NCBI GenBank assembly: GCA_033980235.1
Contig: CM067062.1
Location: 17,266,301-17,330,300 of the forward strand
Length of the DNA stretch: 64,000 bases
Reading direction: 5' to 3'
Origin: Diadema setosum
Lineage: Eukaryota; Echinodermata; Echinoidea; Diadematoida; Diadematidae
The notes beneath the pieces are model-generated. The model had not been told where the DNA came from. It did no database searches and saw only the letters and a program-made list of their open reading frames with translations. This document shows positions 1 to 12,600 of this stretch, in pieces. The first letter of the stretch is position 1. Every line of letters begins with the position of its first letter. The position numbers and the translations under genes were made by a program.

Positions 1-2639
1 ACTACTTTTTTGTTTTATAAATCAACTTAACAGGAAGGCGGGGTCTCATCCAAAGGACCGTCTCACATAGCAACACGATAATGATACTGTACGGGGATTA
101 TTGTCACAGCCTCAACAGCAATCGGCTTGCTCTCCACAAACTCTTTAACTATAATAGCAAAGTCTCTAAATTTCTCTGCCGTGTAGTCTGAAATATCACA
201 ATTGAGTCATGTGACAAGCTGTTGTCATGTGACAGACATAATCATGTGACAAAGGTAGTCATGTGTCATGCAAGTAAAGTCATGTGACGAGCATAGTATT
301 GGGCAATGGCCGATTCAACTGAAGAGCCATGATACTGTGTAAGCAGACTGAAGTGGACAGGATAATTCAGCATACATGATTTATGAGGATTTTGTAGCTT
401 TCTCATCTGAAGAGCTTCTTCTGACGAAAAGTTGTTTTTTGAGCAAAATCACAGAAATCAAAGAAAAAGGCTTTCGACTACTTAACTGGTAATGGCATGG
501 TTTCATATGGCCACCCACTGGTAGACGCCATAGAAATAATGACCATGATGCCTCTTGCATATTAAAATAGGAATGGTCAATTTGTTGACCGCTACACTGA
601 GACAAAAATAGATGTTTTCTCGAAGAAAAGTAATTAAGAGATCAACTTCTCCTTTCTTTGGAGGATTTTCAATAACACCATGTCCTCGCTATAAATAAAA
701 AGAAGTAGAGTTAAACAGGCAAAGCTGAAGAAAGTAGCTTTTCTCAGCTTCATCTGAAAAATGAAAGAAAAAAAATTTTCCTTTTGTACACAAAACAAAA
801 AGAAGAGCATGATTTCCATTAAGGGGCAACCATTCTGAGGTACTCTGAATTCAACTGGTTACCATTTTCCCATCATTTGTCCAATTTTTGTTCAAATTTT
901 CAAGAATCTGTTGCTGCTTCCTTTATACAGAAATCATGAAGTATACATCTTCTCAGGGCACACTGGGGCACATTGCCCTTTTAATGCCCCTTTATTTTTA
1001 CACAGACATACACCCTTTACAGACCACCTCCTCCTTTGTCTTTTGCCCACAGTAACTTTCTCAGTGACAAAATTTAGACATGACATTCAGATGGTATAAT
1101 ATACTTTATAACATCTTAAGACCTAATCACTTGGGATATTCAAAGACTGTTGAAAATTGCCCAAGATTATAAGTTGTGTAAATATTTGCCTCCAAATGCT
1201 ACTCTGCACAAATGCTCCTTCTTGATGTCAATGATCATCATCATTGGTTACAATCACTTTGGAAGTTTGTTTGTTTGTTTGTTTGTTTGTTTTTTTTTCC
1301 ATCAAGAAATATTCAGCATCAAATGTGATACACTGAACAACCAAGTCCATTTGATACCAATCACATATGTATGTAGCTCAGACAGTCTGGGCCTCAGGTT
1401 GCAGTTATACAAGAAAACAGACACTTGAACTTATGAGCTTCATCGCATGTTCGATTACTTGCAATAATGATGTTTTGCAATCGTCTTAAAAGTGCTTGAG
1501 GCCGAGGTGCATGGTATTGACTTATACAAGGTGAAAATAAAAAAAGAATGGCCTGTGGTCAGACACCTAACACCTGGTTGTTACATGACGAACACCAACA
1601 TGTAAAAGTTCCACGACCTGAATTAAACATAACCGGACATTACAGAAAAGGAAATAAATCAATAAATATTCAACCACATGTTGCCACTAATTGCCAAGTT
1701 TTTCAAAGATTCCACTTTTTTTTTTCTTCTTAAAAAAAGGTTTGTTACTTTCACAAGTAAACTTTGCACTTAAAGAGAGATCCGAAGATACTGATATAGT
1801 ACAATTCTTCTATATGACAAGAAAAGTTACTCAGTCAAATATCTACAATGCACACTCTCTCTCTCACTCAGGCAATATCATTCTCTTCAAAGCACTCGCT
1901 TCCACAAAACACATGTTGCCATCCATACACACACAGCCCCCCATACACATCCACGCAGACTCATCACATTCATCCGCACATATCCAAGTGTCTACACAAA
2001 CTGTACGCATTTCATGAAAACACACGTATACCGTGTGTGCATGCACGTACACTCACACAAGCACTCATACACACACACACACACGCAGACACACCACAAA
2101 CCTCATAAAGCAAGCATACACTGACATTTGCATCTTCTTTCTTTCCCCATCAGTTTTAACACGCATGCAAGCAAAGTAGTGAAGGCAACTTATATTGTTA
2201 CAATGCAATAACCGGTACAACAAGTATACATGTGAGTGTAATATTGTGCCAATGGTTAAAGTCCTCCTTCAAAATGTCCATAGACTACAAACACCCGAGA
2301 ACCCTTTGCAAAAAATCCACCAAGCAGACACATGCTCCACACAGCTCGTACTCATGCCAAAGACTGGTGGCAAGTGCAGACATAGAGAAAAAAACAAAGA
2401 AACCTGTGTATCAATGCATATTATACAGTACTCATTTTTCCTATACATCATGCAAAATTTTTGCCCTTACGCCTTGAATAAACAACAAGTCTCATGTAAA
2501 AGATGTGAAATTTACATCCGCGGCGCATCGTTACATAGAAGACATTGATGATACACATTATTCTCTCTTTACGTTTTTTTTTTACTCCACTATCCTATAA
2601 TATGCACATATACTCATGCACAGACCAAGTAACCACCAT
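1..2639. other. Downstream intergenic DNA
   Basis: I see no gene here. It holds an E-box cluster at 206-288, a GTTT run at 1265-1292, a short CA-rich tract around 2065-2090 and a second minus-strand AATAAA at 991-996. Open frames in it are short and do not resemble known proteins. Confidence 0.6.
206..288. promoter_or_regulatory. Cluster of five TCATGTG E-box sites
   Basis: GTCATGTGAC occurs at 206-215, 224-233 and 279-288, with close variants at 241-250 (ATCATGTGAC) and 258-267 (GTCATGTGTC). Five sites in 83 bp is far above chance. TCATGTGA is the preferred E-box of MiT/TFE-type bHLH-ZIP factors and related proteins. The spacing is irregular, so it could be a degenerate tandem repeat rather than a selected site cluster. 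Confidence 0.45.
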
Positions 2640-2716
2640 CTTAGTCTTACACCAGTAACACCTGTCACACTGGTTACACCGGTTACACTCAACACCTGCA
2701 GTGTAAAACCTTTATT
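2640..2716 (-). terminator. Candidate YPEL polyadenylation signal with GU-rich downstream element
   Basis: AATAAA lies on the minus strand at 2716-2711. The following minus-strand sequence (to about 2640) is rich in GGTGT, GTGTAACC and AGTGTGAC units, the GU-rich type of downstream element that supports cleavage. On the plus strand the same tract is a short degenerate repeat of ggttacac/gtaacacc words. It is the first canonical signal downstream of the stop codon. Confidence 0.5.
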
Positions 2717-4272
2717 TTACATTAGTTTAGGCCCCTCCTCCAAAGTAGCTCTGACACAGTCGTGCACCGACTTCAGTGGTGGGGAAAAAGTCTGCTCGTG
2801 TTGTGATGGTGGCCGGCACATGTCATGTGCATCAAGGAATCTTTGCTTGTAGAACGCTCCATGGTCCTTTGCTCTGCCGATGCTGCGGGTTGCTAGTCTA
2901 CGAAATATAACCACCTCCACTCGCTTCTCTGTCTCAGCTTCGCATACTCAAATCTGCTCCCCCAAAAACCCATCAACGTATAAACCAAAGCGCACCGTCA
3001 CGTTGCCTCGAATGTCCACGCTGCATCACGCGACAAAAATGCTTGCGGTAGATAAAATCTCATCTCATCTCATCTCGAAAACCCTTCGCTCAAAAACGCT
3101 TCATGTGCCTGGCACCATTCCCGAAACATCCACAAAGATGGCTAGAGTGGACGTAGGAGAATTGCGAAAAGTCGTTTCGTTTCTTGCAAACGCTGTCTAT
3201 GCCATTAGCACTCTGTTGCTCATTGCACGGAATCCTCGTAGCCACTTCCACCTTCAATTCAATTTGTCACATTGTTCAGTCCCTTGTCACAAGCTTGAGC
3301 AAACATGCTTGCCTTTTTTTCGTTTCCCTTTGCCGCTCTGCTTTCGTTCAAAACAAATTCCATTCTCATAAGTCCATCTGTACTATACATACAGTTTTTG
3401 TTGCAACTATTTTTTTTTTCATTAATTCTTCTTACCCTAGATGTGACTTAAAGATGCCTCTCACACACATTCAACTACTAAAAATGTAAATTAGAGTGAA
3501 AAAAACCCCCAACAACAAACAGATTGGACTATGCCACAAGAATTGGATTGCCTTGATGGAAAAAGATAGAACTGACCAAAAGGGAAGTATATTTACCAAT
3601 TTGTTAGCCACTGACCAGTGGTCAGTATCCATGGTTTAGATAAAATAAAGCAACCAGCAGGACCTGACTGTGTACTTAGATGCTATAAACCTCACAGGGC
3701 ACTTGAAACAGACATTAGTACGGGTGCTCTTCCAGGTGCCAGTGGGGGAGAATGGACATCTTTTTCCACTTTTATGACCAAAATAATACATCTGTGATGC
3801 CATGTCAGGAAACAACACGTGGCAAACCTCTGTTGTTAGCTGACAAATGTACAGCACATGCGCCATATGAAAATCAATTTTGAAAACAAAACAAAACCAA
3901 ATAAAACAAACAACGAAGAGGTGAGGTGAGGCAATAATTGGTCACATCAGTCCGTACGGGTGAGCAGCATTCACGCTTTTGAAACTGAAGATCGGAAACG
4001 GTGCAAAACAGGAACGGAGAAGATAACGCAGCACCGAAGTACGACTGAGTGAGCGTGCGAAGCTGCAGGTGTACACGAGAAAGCGATCGCGCAGGAAATC
4101 AATCCATCGGCAAAAAGTCCACCGCTAGTTGATGTCGAAAGGCCCGGTGGTGTCCCATACTCACTCACAGTAGACGATAATTGTTGCTTTTACACTGGTT
4201 GCTTTACATAGTTGCTGTCAGTTTTGCATCTCTTGTTGGCTTGGATGAAGTTTGCTGGTTGCCATGGTTATT
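2690..4272 (-). other. YPEL: Probable YPEL 3' UTR
   Basis: This is the sequence between the stop codon and the first minus-strand AATAAA (2716-2711). It has no domain-like open frame in the sense direction. A chance open frame on the opposite strand at 2880-3371 is not accepted as a gene. A UTR of about 1.6 kb would be ordinary for this gene family. A further AATAAA at 996-991 could give a longer form. Confidence 0.5.
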
Positions 4273-4368
4273 TCAGTCACAATCCCATCCATTGTCTTTT
4301 ATCATGTGGGCCAGCTCGATGATGTATTTGCCCTCCTTATACTTCTGGCTGTTCTCAAATGCATGTTC
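4273..4368 (-). CDS. YPEL: YPEL terminal coding exon (residues 86-116 and stop)
   Basis: The acceptor is CCCTTGTAG before 4368, in phase 0. It encodes [20 protein letters not shown], then [11 protein letters not shown] and TGA at 4275-4273. This is the conserved C-terminal beta strand and helix segment of the family. The polypyrimidine tract is weak, but the match to the family is continuous from the first codon to the last, so the boundary is secure. Confidence 0.95.
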   Translation of the reverse strand, partial: EHAFENSQKYKEGKYIIELAHMIKDNGWDCD

Positions 4369-6550
4369 CTACAAGGGATGAGAAAGAAAAAGGAAGAGAC
4401 AAACACACAAAGATGAGTTAAGTAAAGCAAGCTAGATTATTAAAGCAAAAAGATGAAGATGAGCTAAGTTTTTATTTTCCAATCAATTATCTCCCTCTAA
4501 ACAATTTTTTTTTTTTTTTTAAATCAATTGTCTCCCACTGGTTCCTTTTTCCGACACGTTTATTAAAATGTAGATCAGCAGTTGAAATCTTACAAATACA
4601 TTTGTACGGAGGGAGACAACTGACAGTTAGATAAAAATCCTAGCACATGATCATATTTGACAAAAACCATATCACATGAACACTGGAATCAAGGAGGGAG
4701 AAGACGTATTTCCATGGTCATGTTTCTTCCCAGGATCCTCAAAGGGATTAGAGGAAAACTGAAAAAGAGTGAACGTCAGGGATGATAATCTTCATGTATG
4801 AATTAGAGTATAACAAATATATACTATCATATTCAAACTTTATGAATTGATTTACCTTACAGTCAAAGTGCTGTACTCACAATAAAGAGATAATGTACAA
4901 TTTTTTTAAAAGAAAAACATGGGGCATGTCATTCCAACTGCAAAAAAAAAAAAAATAAATAAAAAATAAAAAGGAATGAAAATAAAAACAAACAAATACA
5001 GCCACAAAAAAAAAAAAATGTCTTGGCAATGATTTCCTTGTTAAGAATTCCTATTATACAATATTTCATATTACATGATAATAGAACCAAAAAAAAAAAA
5101 AAATCAGATAAGACAAAACATCACACAAAAATGTCAGGAAACTTGTCCACTTATCTCACACACTACCAGGACTTTTTGATATTTACGAAACATATGTGGG
5201 CAATAAATGAGGTCATTTCTAAAAACATAAACAGCACACAATGCCTTCCTAATCACCTCATTGTTTGAGGAAATATGCGGGGAAATACCATTTACAATGT
5301 AGTACTGATCAAACAATGTCGCATGAAAATTGATAATAATGTCTTTCAAAATGTGTAATGCATGGATGCATCACAAAGAAGACAGCTCAGAAGGGGGAAT
5401 AAAAACCCACAAAATATACCCAGCATTGTTGAAAGGATAATATCTTCAGGTATTCCTGTGCTAAACCTTTCAAGGAATCTCTCTATGTGTTTGAAATATA
5501 TGCAGCACTGGCAGAATATGGCTATTCTGAGAACTCTTGATGGTATTTTCTCCCCATAAGAAAAACAATTTAGGGCAGAGTGCCACTTTCTAGGAAAGCT
5601 GTCCATTTTCTGGTGTATTGCTGCATGCGCCTTTGACATTTCATTTTTTTTCTTCTAAATCTGGACCCATGCATCATGGATTGATTTCACTGCTTGTCAT
5701 GTTCATATTGTATTTCATCCCAATAAAGGGCCAAGTCTGGGGAAATTCAGTTTGCTACCATGAACTGTATTTTATTATTATTATTTTTTTATTCCTTTTC
5801 TGTGAATCATCTATTTTGGAGGAGATGAAGACTTGGGGCTGAGGAAGAAAATGACAATGAAATACAACAGCACTCAATAGTCTCTCCTCAGAAATGAGTT
5901 CTTCGCCGTAAAATTGGTTTGCAGAAGAGGAGAAAAGACCTCCTCTCTGAAAAAAAAACCCCAAACAAACACACAAACAGAGCTAGAAGACAAACACATA
6001 TAAAAATTTCCAGTTTTCCAATTCACGGCGTATCTGATTACGAGGATAGATGATTTCCAGGCATGCCTGAAATACATACAATTTCATAACAAACTCAGCT
6101 GCTACTATTGTAGATTGCTTGTAAGAAATAATCTGTGATGCTCATATTTTGATCACAAGTTGCATTCCCCCCCCCCCCCCCCGAAAAACAGTATGACCAA
6201 TATTGAATCTCTATGCATGAAAGTTATATTCAGCCAGGGGAGTCTATAGCCATAGCTTTATATCAACATATGTATATGAAATATTTCATTATTTTTCAGT
6301 GAAACATAAGAAGCCAAAAAGCAAGTAATCTTCACTGCAGCGATGATCTATTGGACATAGACTCACATGCTAATATTGTTGGGAACTGGATAATTCCGAC
6401 ATATTCGTCTACTGTAACTGTGGCTTGCGTGTTAACTCAAATTTACATGAAATGTTTTGGACTGCAGTCCGTATTGTATACACATTCAACATAACAGAAA
6501 GCTTACACTGAATTATCTCTTGACATCATCCTTATCCTGCACGGGTATGT

Positions 6551-6604
<54 letters not shown>

Positions 6605-9600
6605 CAGTGTGTGTGCTTTATTCATTTACACGGGGCGAGGTATGCATCTCTATAAGATGAATAACAGCAACTTGCAATCATTGCAGCAAATATTTGTCGC
6701 CGAACCATCACGCATGTCCCAACGCCAGCTGATCAACCTCTATTGAATTTTCCGTGGTCGTGTCGTAACCGCTCCGTATGGAGCAGGCGTGGGTCGGTGA
6801 CGTCACCCAGGATGCACATCACAGTCAGGAACAAGCCTTTTGTTGTTTTTCGATTGATTCCACTGGGTAGCGAGTGAATTGGAAGGTGTGATTCTACGGT
6901 GTCTGGGCCTTTGCTGCTAGTCAATGACGGAAGACATCAATGATATGGAAGCCGAGGTGCCATTTTTCTCACCTCCTATACTATGCCCATTAACACACGC
7001 AGTAGCACAGAAGGGTATCGCTGTTGACTCCCCCCACCCATACATAATTGAAAAAAACAAAACAAAAAAACTTTCATTCACATATTAGACACATCATCTG
7101 AAGAAAAAAAAACACCAAACAAACTACGATGACTCACATTTCCTTGGTTCTAATTTTTTCGTTCTGCTTACTTGTCCTACTCAGAGAACAGTACAGGGAA
7201 AAAATATAAACATATTTTGTTGTTGTTTCTTTTTCTGGATAGCCATAATACATTTCCATGTACAATACACATCTTAGGCATACACTGTCACATGATCTTT
7301 GCTTTGCTTCTCAATTGTTTAGTGCTGCATAGTTTCTCTATTATTATCCTGTACTTGGAAAAAAGGATTTTCCACAGGGCATAATCATACGCCTGCCTCT
7401 GAGGGAAGCTATGAGGGGATTTCCCAGAATTTGATTTTTACAGAGGAATATGAGTGAGAGAGAGGCAAGCCTCATAGCCATCTGTTCCGTTTCTCCTGTA
7501 GGATGGAGTATCCATCAAATGTACATTCACCTCAATGCCACTGGGGCATGGCGGCAGAGACACAGAGGCAGATATTTCTGGGTACATCATGGCAAAGTCA
7601 TCCCTGTATCTGAGGAGCGGCTAATCAAAAGGGTACGCGGAAGCTAATGCGGGTATGTGTCATCATTACCCAGTGCTCTCTGATGTGGCTCCATTAGATA
7701 ATGTCCACATTGTCGTCATGGCAACAATGTTACCTCTTTGGTAAAATAGTCTCTTTCACACCAGCACTGCATGCGCTGCAGCTTTCAGTATCATACTCGT
7801 CAAAATGAAAACAGAGAAAAACTTTTCATTGCTATTCATCTTTTAATAATGAATACCAATCGTTCATATTTTTGTTGTTGTTGTTGTGCTGATACAAATC
7901 TGCAAAGTATCCATGGAATACTTGACACAGCATCAGAAGTTCAAAACCTTGGGAGTCTGCATGGCAGACTAGACTCTGCCGAACCCTGACTGTGGATGAA
8001 CTGCTGGTGCCCCTTCCTCCATCAGCTAATTAACCCATGCCATGACTGTCTACTTCTGTTAACCACTGCGCTCACAGACACGGCGGGATATGGGAACATC
8101 TGCACCGTGGTGGTAGCGGGCTGGCCCAATCATACCATTAAGGGGCGAGTGATTTTCAGCATGGCTTCATCTTTCTTCATTAAACAAAGGTGTGAGGAGA
8201 AAACTCTAGACCGGTGGCTGAACCACAGGGGGTGTCGGGCGACAAATCTTTTATGGCATAATGAATAACATAAACTCTTGCACTTTGCAAAACTCCTCCA
8301 AATACCCAATGGCATAAAGTGGCAAAATGCAGCATCATAAGAGTGAGTCCTTAGATGCTAGAGACTATAAATTTTGACTATGTCCAGGGCTGGGACGCAC
8401 ATTCATTAAAAAAAAAAATGCATATCATTCACCTTGACCAATATTTGATTAACCAGTGGTACTACCAGGGGTGGTATCTATTTAGAGCAATATTATCATG
8501 TGTTAATATCTCCTTTAGATAACCCTGAACAATGCTGACTCTAAAATTGGACATATTTGTGGAAGATAAGGTTGATATGGCACTATGAGTAGAATGGCAT
8601 GATACTGCAGTCACTGAGGTCTATAATTGGCCCTACTTTTGTCAGCATGGGAGGTGAACTGAAATCTCTACTGTGTATAGCTTCCAGCTCAGACATAAGA
8701 CAATACATTCAATAAGTAACTAGACTCGGAATTTGTCAAGACTGACAAATTAGGTGATCCGATCTGTTCGTAAATCAACGATTTGAGTCTCCTGATCCCA
8801 ATAGGCATGACCATACCGGTTTCATCTGTGTTTAGTGAACATTGGCCGTGTGATGTTTGGATTCTCATTTAGAAAAGGGAGTCAGACCTGCCATCTATGG
8901 TACACAATTCCGTATACACTAACGAAGATACAGAATGAAGTATATTTGACCTTTGACCCCACTTTGCACAGACAAGATGGCATCTGAGCAAAAAGTGGTT
9001 ATTTTGTGAAATGATCCTTGTAACATGGTCTTTACGTATGCAAAATATGGGAAAGATAGGACATGTATTCACCAAGATACAGGATGATACATTTATGACC
9101 TTTGACCCTAATTTACATACCCAAGATGACGTCTGATCAAGTAGTTGTAATTGTATGAAATAATGTACGTGACATGAACGAAACATGTGCAAAATATGGG
9201 GGTGATAAGGCCTGTTTTTTCTTGAGTTATTGTAAAGAAAGTTGCAGAAAGAAAGAAATATCTCAATACATCGAAGATCAGCTTTAATTTCAACCAAGTT
9301 TTTGGACGTGATCCCGACATCGTATGAACAATAAAGGACACACTTTCGATAGCCCAAAGTCTCAGCTACAACATATTAAAATCTGGGAGAAATTCACCGA
9401 AGCATAAGTGAGCTAGTGCTCGATAAAGACAATCATGTCAATTTTAACATCTACAAAAATTCCCTCTCATAGAGATAACACGTCATAACGAAGATAAAGA
9501 AAGAAGTACATATGATCTTTGACCCCACTTTGCACAGCCAAGATGGCATCTGAGCAAAAAGTGGTTATTTTGTGAAATGATCCTTGTAACATGGTCGTTA

Positions 9601-12600
9601 CGTGTGCAAAATATGGAAAAGATAGGACATGTATTCACCAAGATACAAGATGATACATTTATGACCTTTGACCCTAATTTACATACCCAAGATGACGTCT
9701 GATCAAGTAGTTGTTTTTTTATGAAATAATGTATGTGACATGAACTAAACATGTGCAAAATATTGGGCTGATAGAGCTTGTTTTTCTTGAGTTATTGTAA
9801 AGAAAGTTGCAAAAAGAAAGGAATATCTCAATACATCGAAGATAAGCTTTAATTTCAACCAAGTTTTTGGACGTGATCCCGACAACGTATGAAAAAACGA
9901 AGGGCACACTTACGATAGCACAAAGTCTCAGCTACAACATATCAAAATCTGGGAGAAATTCACCGGAGTATAAGTGAGCTAGTGCTCGAAAAGGACAGTC
10001 ATGTCAATTTTCATTTCCAGAAAAACTGCACTCCCATAGAGATAACACGTAAACTGGTCAAATTTGACAAGATTACATTCAATCCATTTTTACGAGGTGA
10101 TGCCGTCATCCAATCAAAATATTGTTATTACATTTATGAAAGAACATTTAATAAGCTACAACATACTGAAATCTGGGTGAAAATTGGCAAAGGATAAGTG
10201 AGATACGCTCGAGTGAACTTGAAATTTGATGACGTCATTTTGAAAATTTACTTTTTTAATTTTATTTAGAAATTTGATATCTTTTAATCATTTTTCCAGC
10301 ATCGCCAACCCATGAATTGACATGTACAACTCATCAGCTTTCAGAATATGTAAAGAAAACGGGGGGTCACCGTCCATCCTGACGAGTAAAATCGGATTCA
10401 AAATTGACGGTTTTTTGGCATTGTTGGACTGTATATCGCCATTGACGCGCGCGCGGAATTTCAACTTTGACGGGTCCGTATGACGTCATATTGAGTTGGA
10501 TTGACTTGAAACTTGGTAGAAATATTCCTTGACATTTCAGTCATCCGATAAGTGTGAAAAAACGGGAAATTTCTATTGCATATGAGCTGTGCGTGAGTAT
10601 ATGTGCGCGCGCGTACGCGTCCGTCCAATTTTTTCAATTTTTCAAAAAATGCTCCAAATGGTCTGAAACGTGTGCAAAAAAAATTTGAGCTCGATTGGAG
10701 CATACAAATATTTCAACGCGCGCGTACGCGCGCTTTTCAATAATAAATATGAATTTTGATAATATGAGTAGAATGCGCTTGATGTGAAATATATGTGACG
10801 TAAATTTCATTGAAAAATTCCTTTCCATTAATGAGATATGCATGAAAATGTGATTTCATATAATGACGTCATAGTGACGTCACGGTTGACTGATCACTAT
10901 GATTTTATAAAATTTGTCGACTTTGGGACACAATACATATATGGTATGATTTTGAAATTGATACTATGAGAACTCTCTGAGTTAATAGATGCACAAATTT
11001 TGTCCAGAAATAAAGAAGAAGAAGAAGAAGAAGAAGAAGAAGAACAAAGAATCAGTACAGATACAGAAGGTGATCCGAGAGGATACTCGGATCACCTAAC
11101 AATATGTGTCTATTATGTCGACACCAAGAGTACACACTCTCTTCTAAAAAAAAAGAAGAAAAGAAAAGAGTATTTACAAACTCCTTCATAGTTTCTCTGA
11201 ATGGATGAGCAGCGAAACATAGAAAATATCAATGAAAATTTAAGAGAGACAAGAAATATATTATTTGATTGCTGTCAGCATGAAAACAATGTAGTTCTGT
11301 ACATTTGCCAAAGAATATCTGTCCATGTCATGGGATTTTAATTTCTTTGGATTTGTAGGTTGTAAATGACTTGCTTTAAATAAATTGAGGTTATGAATAT
11401 GATTTGTCTGAATCTTGAAAGAGGGAACTCAATGTGCCACGCAGCAGGTGCAGAGAGATAAAAGTGCATGTGTTATCTTCAGCAAACTTGTGGGTATGAC
11501 GGTTCTGTCAAGAAATTGTAAAAGCACTAACTTTTTATGTACAAATCAGATTTGTAAGTAATGTTATGTAAGCGATACAGTAGCAACATAATCACAGAAA
11601 AAAGCTATACAGATAAGACTAAGGATAAACTATCTTCATAATATTGGGTAATTAAGTTTGACTTACTTGATACTAATATCATTGTGATTTGTCATATCCT
11701 ACATCATACATGTCACTCATAAAAAAAAATGCCAATTCATCTAATTTGACACACTGGATATGCTCAATAATGTTGAACATGCCTGCATCTGTTCATTTTA
11801 AATATCAAAATGTCACTGTGCTAATGAAACAGAGAACACCGATTAAAACAGGACATGTCGAGAGAGGAAAAATATACAGGAGTGACAGGGAAGTATACAG
11901 GTATATATATAGAGAGAAAAGGAAATATGTGCTTAGTGGGTAAAGGGAAGGAAGTGGGACTAAAAAATATACCAGTATTTGTAATCAAAACATCTTTCGG
12001 GAAGACATTGTCCTTTTAAGTCACAATTAAGTATCAAAGCAAACAGGTGAATATTGTACACTGAGCACTGAATGCAGGGAGAATAAGGTCAATATATTGC
12101 CAAACACTTGACTTGCTATATTTTCACTGGCTAGCTTTTAATCTTCAGTTTGCATTCACTGCCAATTTCACTGCCTAAAGTATGCAATAACGACTATTTA
12201 ATTTGGACTCATTTTGAAAATAAAAACTTTACTCACTATCACTTATTATCTATCCCAATATCACAAAAGGATACCTGCTAAGTTTCATGGAAATACATGT
12301 CACACATATACAAGGTATATTTGCATTTAAGGTAAGAAAGTTGTTTAGGACAGAAAGGGAAGCTGAAATACTTGTGATATACTGTAGATCAAGATAAATG
12401 TAATAATGTGTATGTGTAGACTGTACAAAACAGATGCACAATGAATGAGGAATCTAGTCCCATGCACTTCAATTCATGTTTTCCCTACACATTGTGAGCA
12501 TTCCAGACAATCAGGTGCTACACCCTCACAAAAAAAAAAAAAAAAAGAAGTCATGGTACAGGAATTTCACAAGGCCAATGTGAAGACAATGCCAACATTG

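Larger units (their letters stand above)
8730..11098 (-). mobile_element. Large non-autonomous element, copy 1 (paired-hairpin family, Helentron/HINE-like)
   Basis: The left end is a perfect 9-bp hairpin (AATTTGTCA/TGACAAATT, 8730-8751) directly followed by AGGTGATCCGA (8752-8762). The right end is a 12-bp hairpin made of the same inverted repeat: AGGTGATCCGAG at 11068-11079 and CTCGGATCACCT at 11086-11097. Between them lie two 566-bp tandem core units and a decayed third, CpG-rich alternating GCGC tracts, several TGACGTCA palindromes and a GAA microsatellite next to the right hairpin. No transposase, Rep or helicase frame is visible. Copy 2 at 24197-26272 shares the ends and internal blocks in the opposite orientation, which sets the strand given here. 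It could instead be an unusual TIR transposon with a TA target duplication. Confidence 0.75.

Noticed and set aside
206..288. CRISPR-like array of short repeats
   Set aside because: The context is animal DNA, the repeats are only 10 bp with irregular spacers, and no cas genes are present.
2880..3371. 163-codon plus-strand open frame
   Set aside because: Its composition is random-looking, it matches no domain I know, and it lies antisense to the probable YPEL 3' UTR.
8869..9357. 162-codon minus-strand open frame
   Set aside because: It lies inside the tandem core unit of the non-coding transposon and is not kept intact in the second unit (9483-9907 holds only broken parts).
11000..11191. Glu-rich open frame
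   Set aside because: Product of the GAA microsatellite in the transposon.
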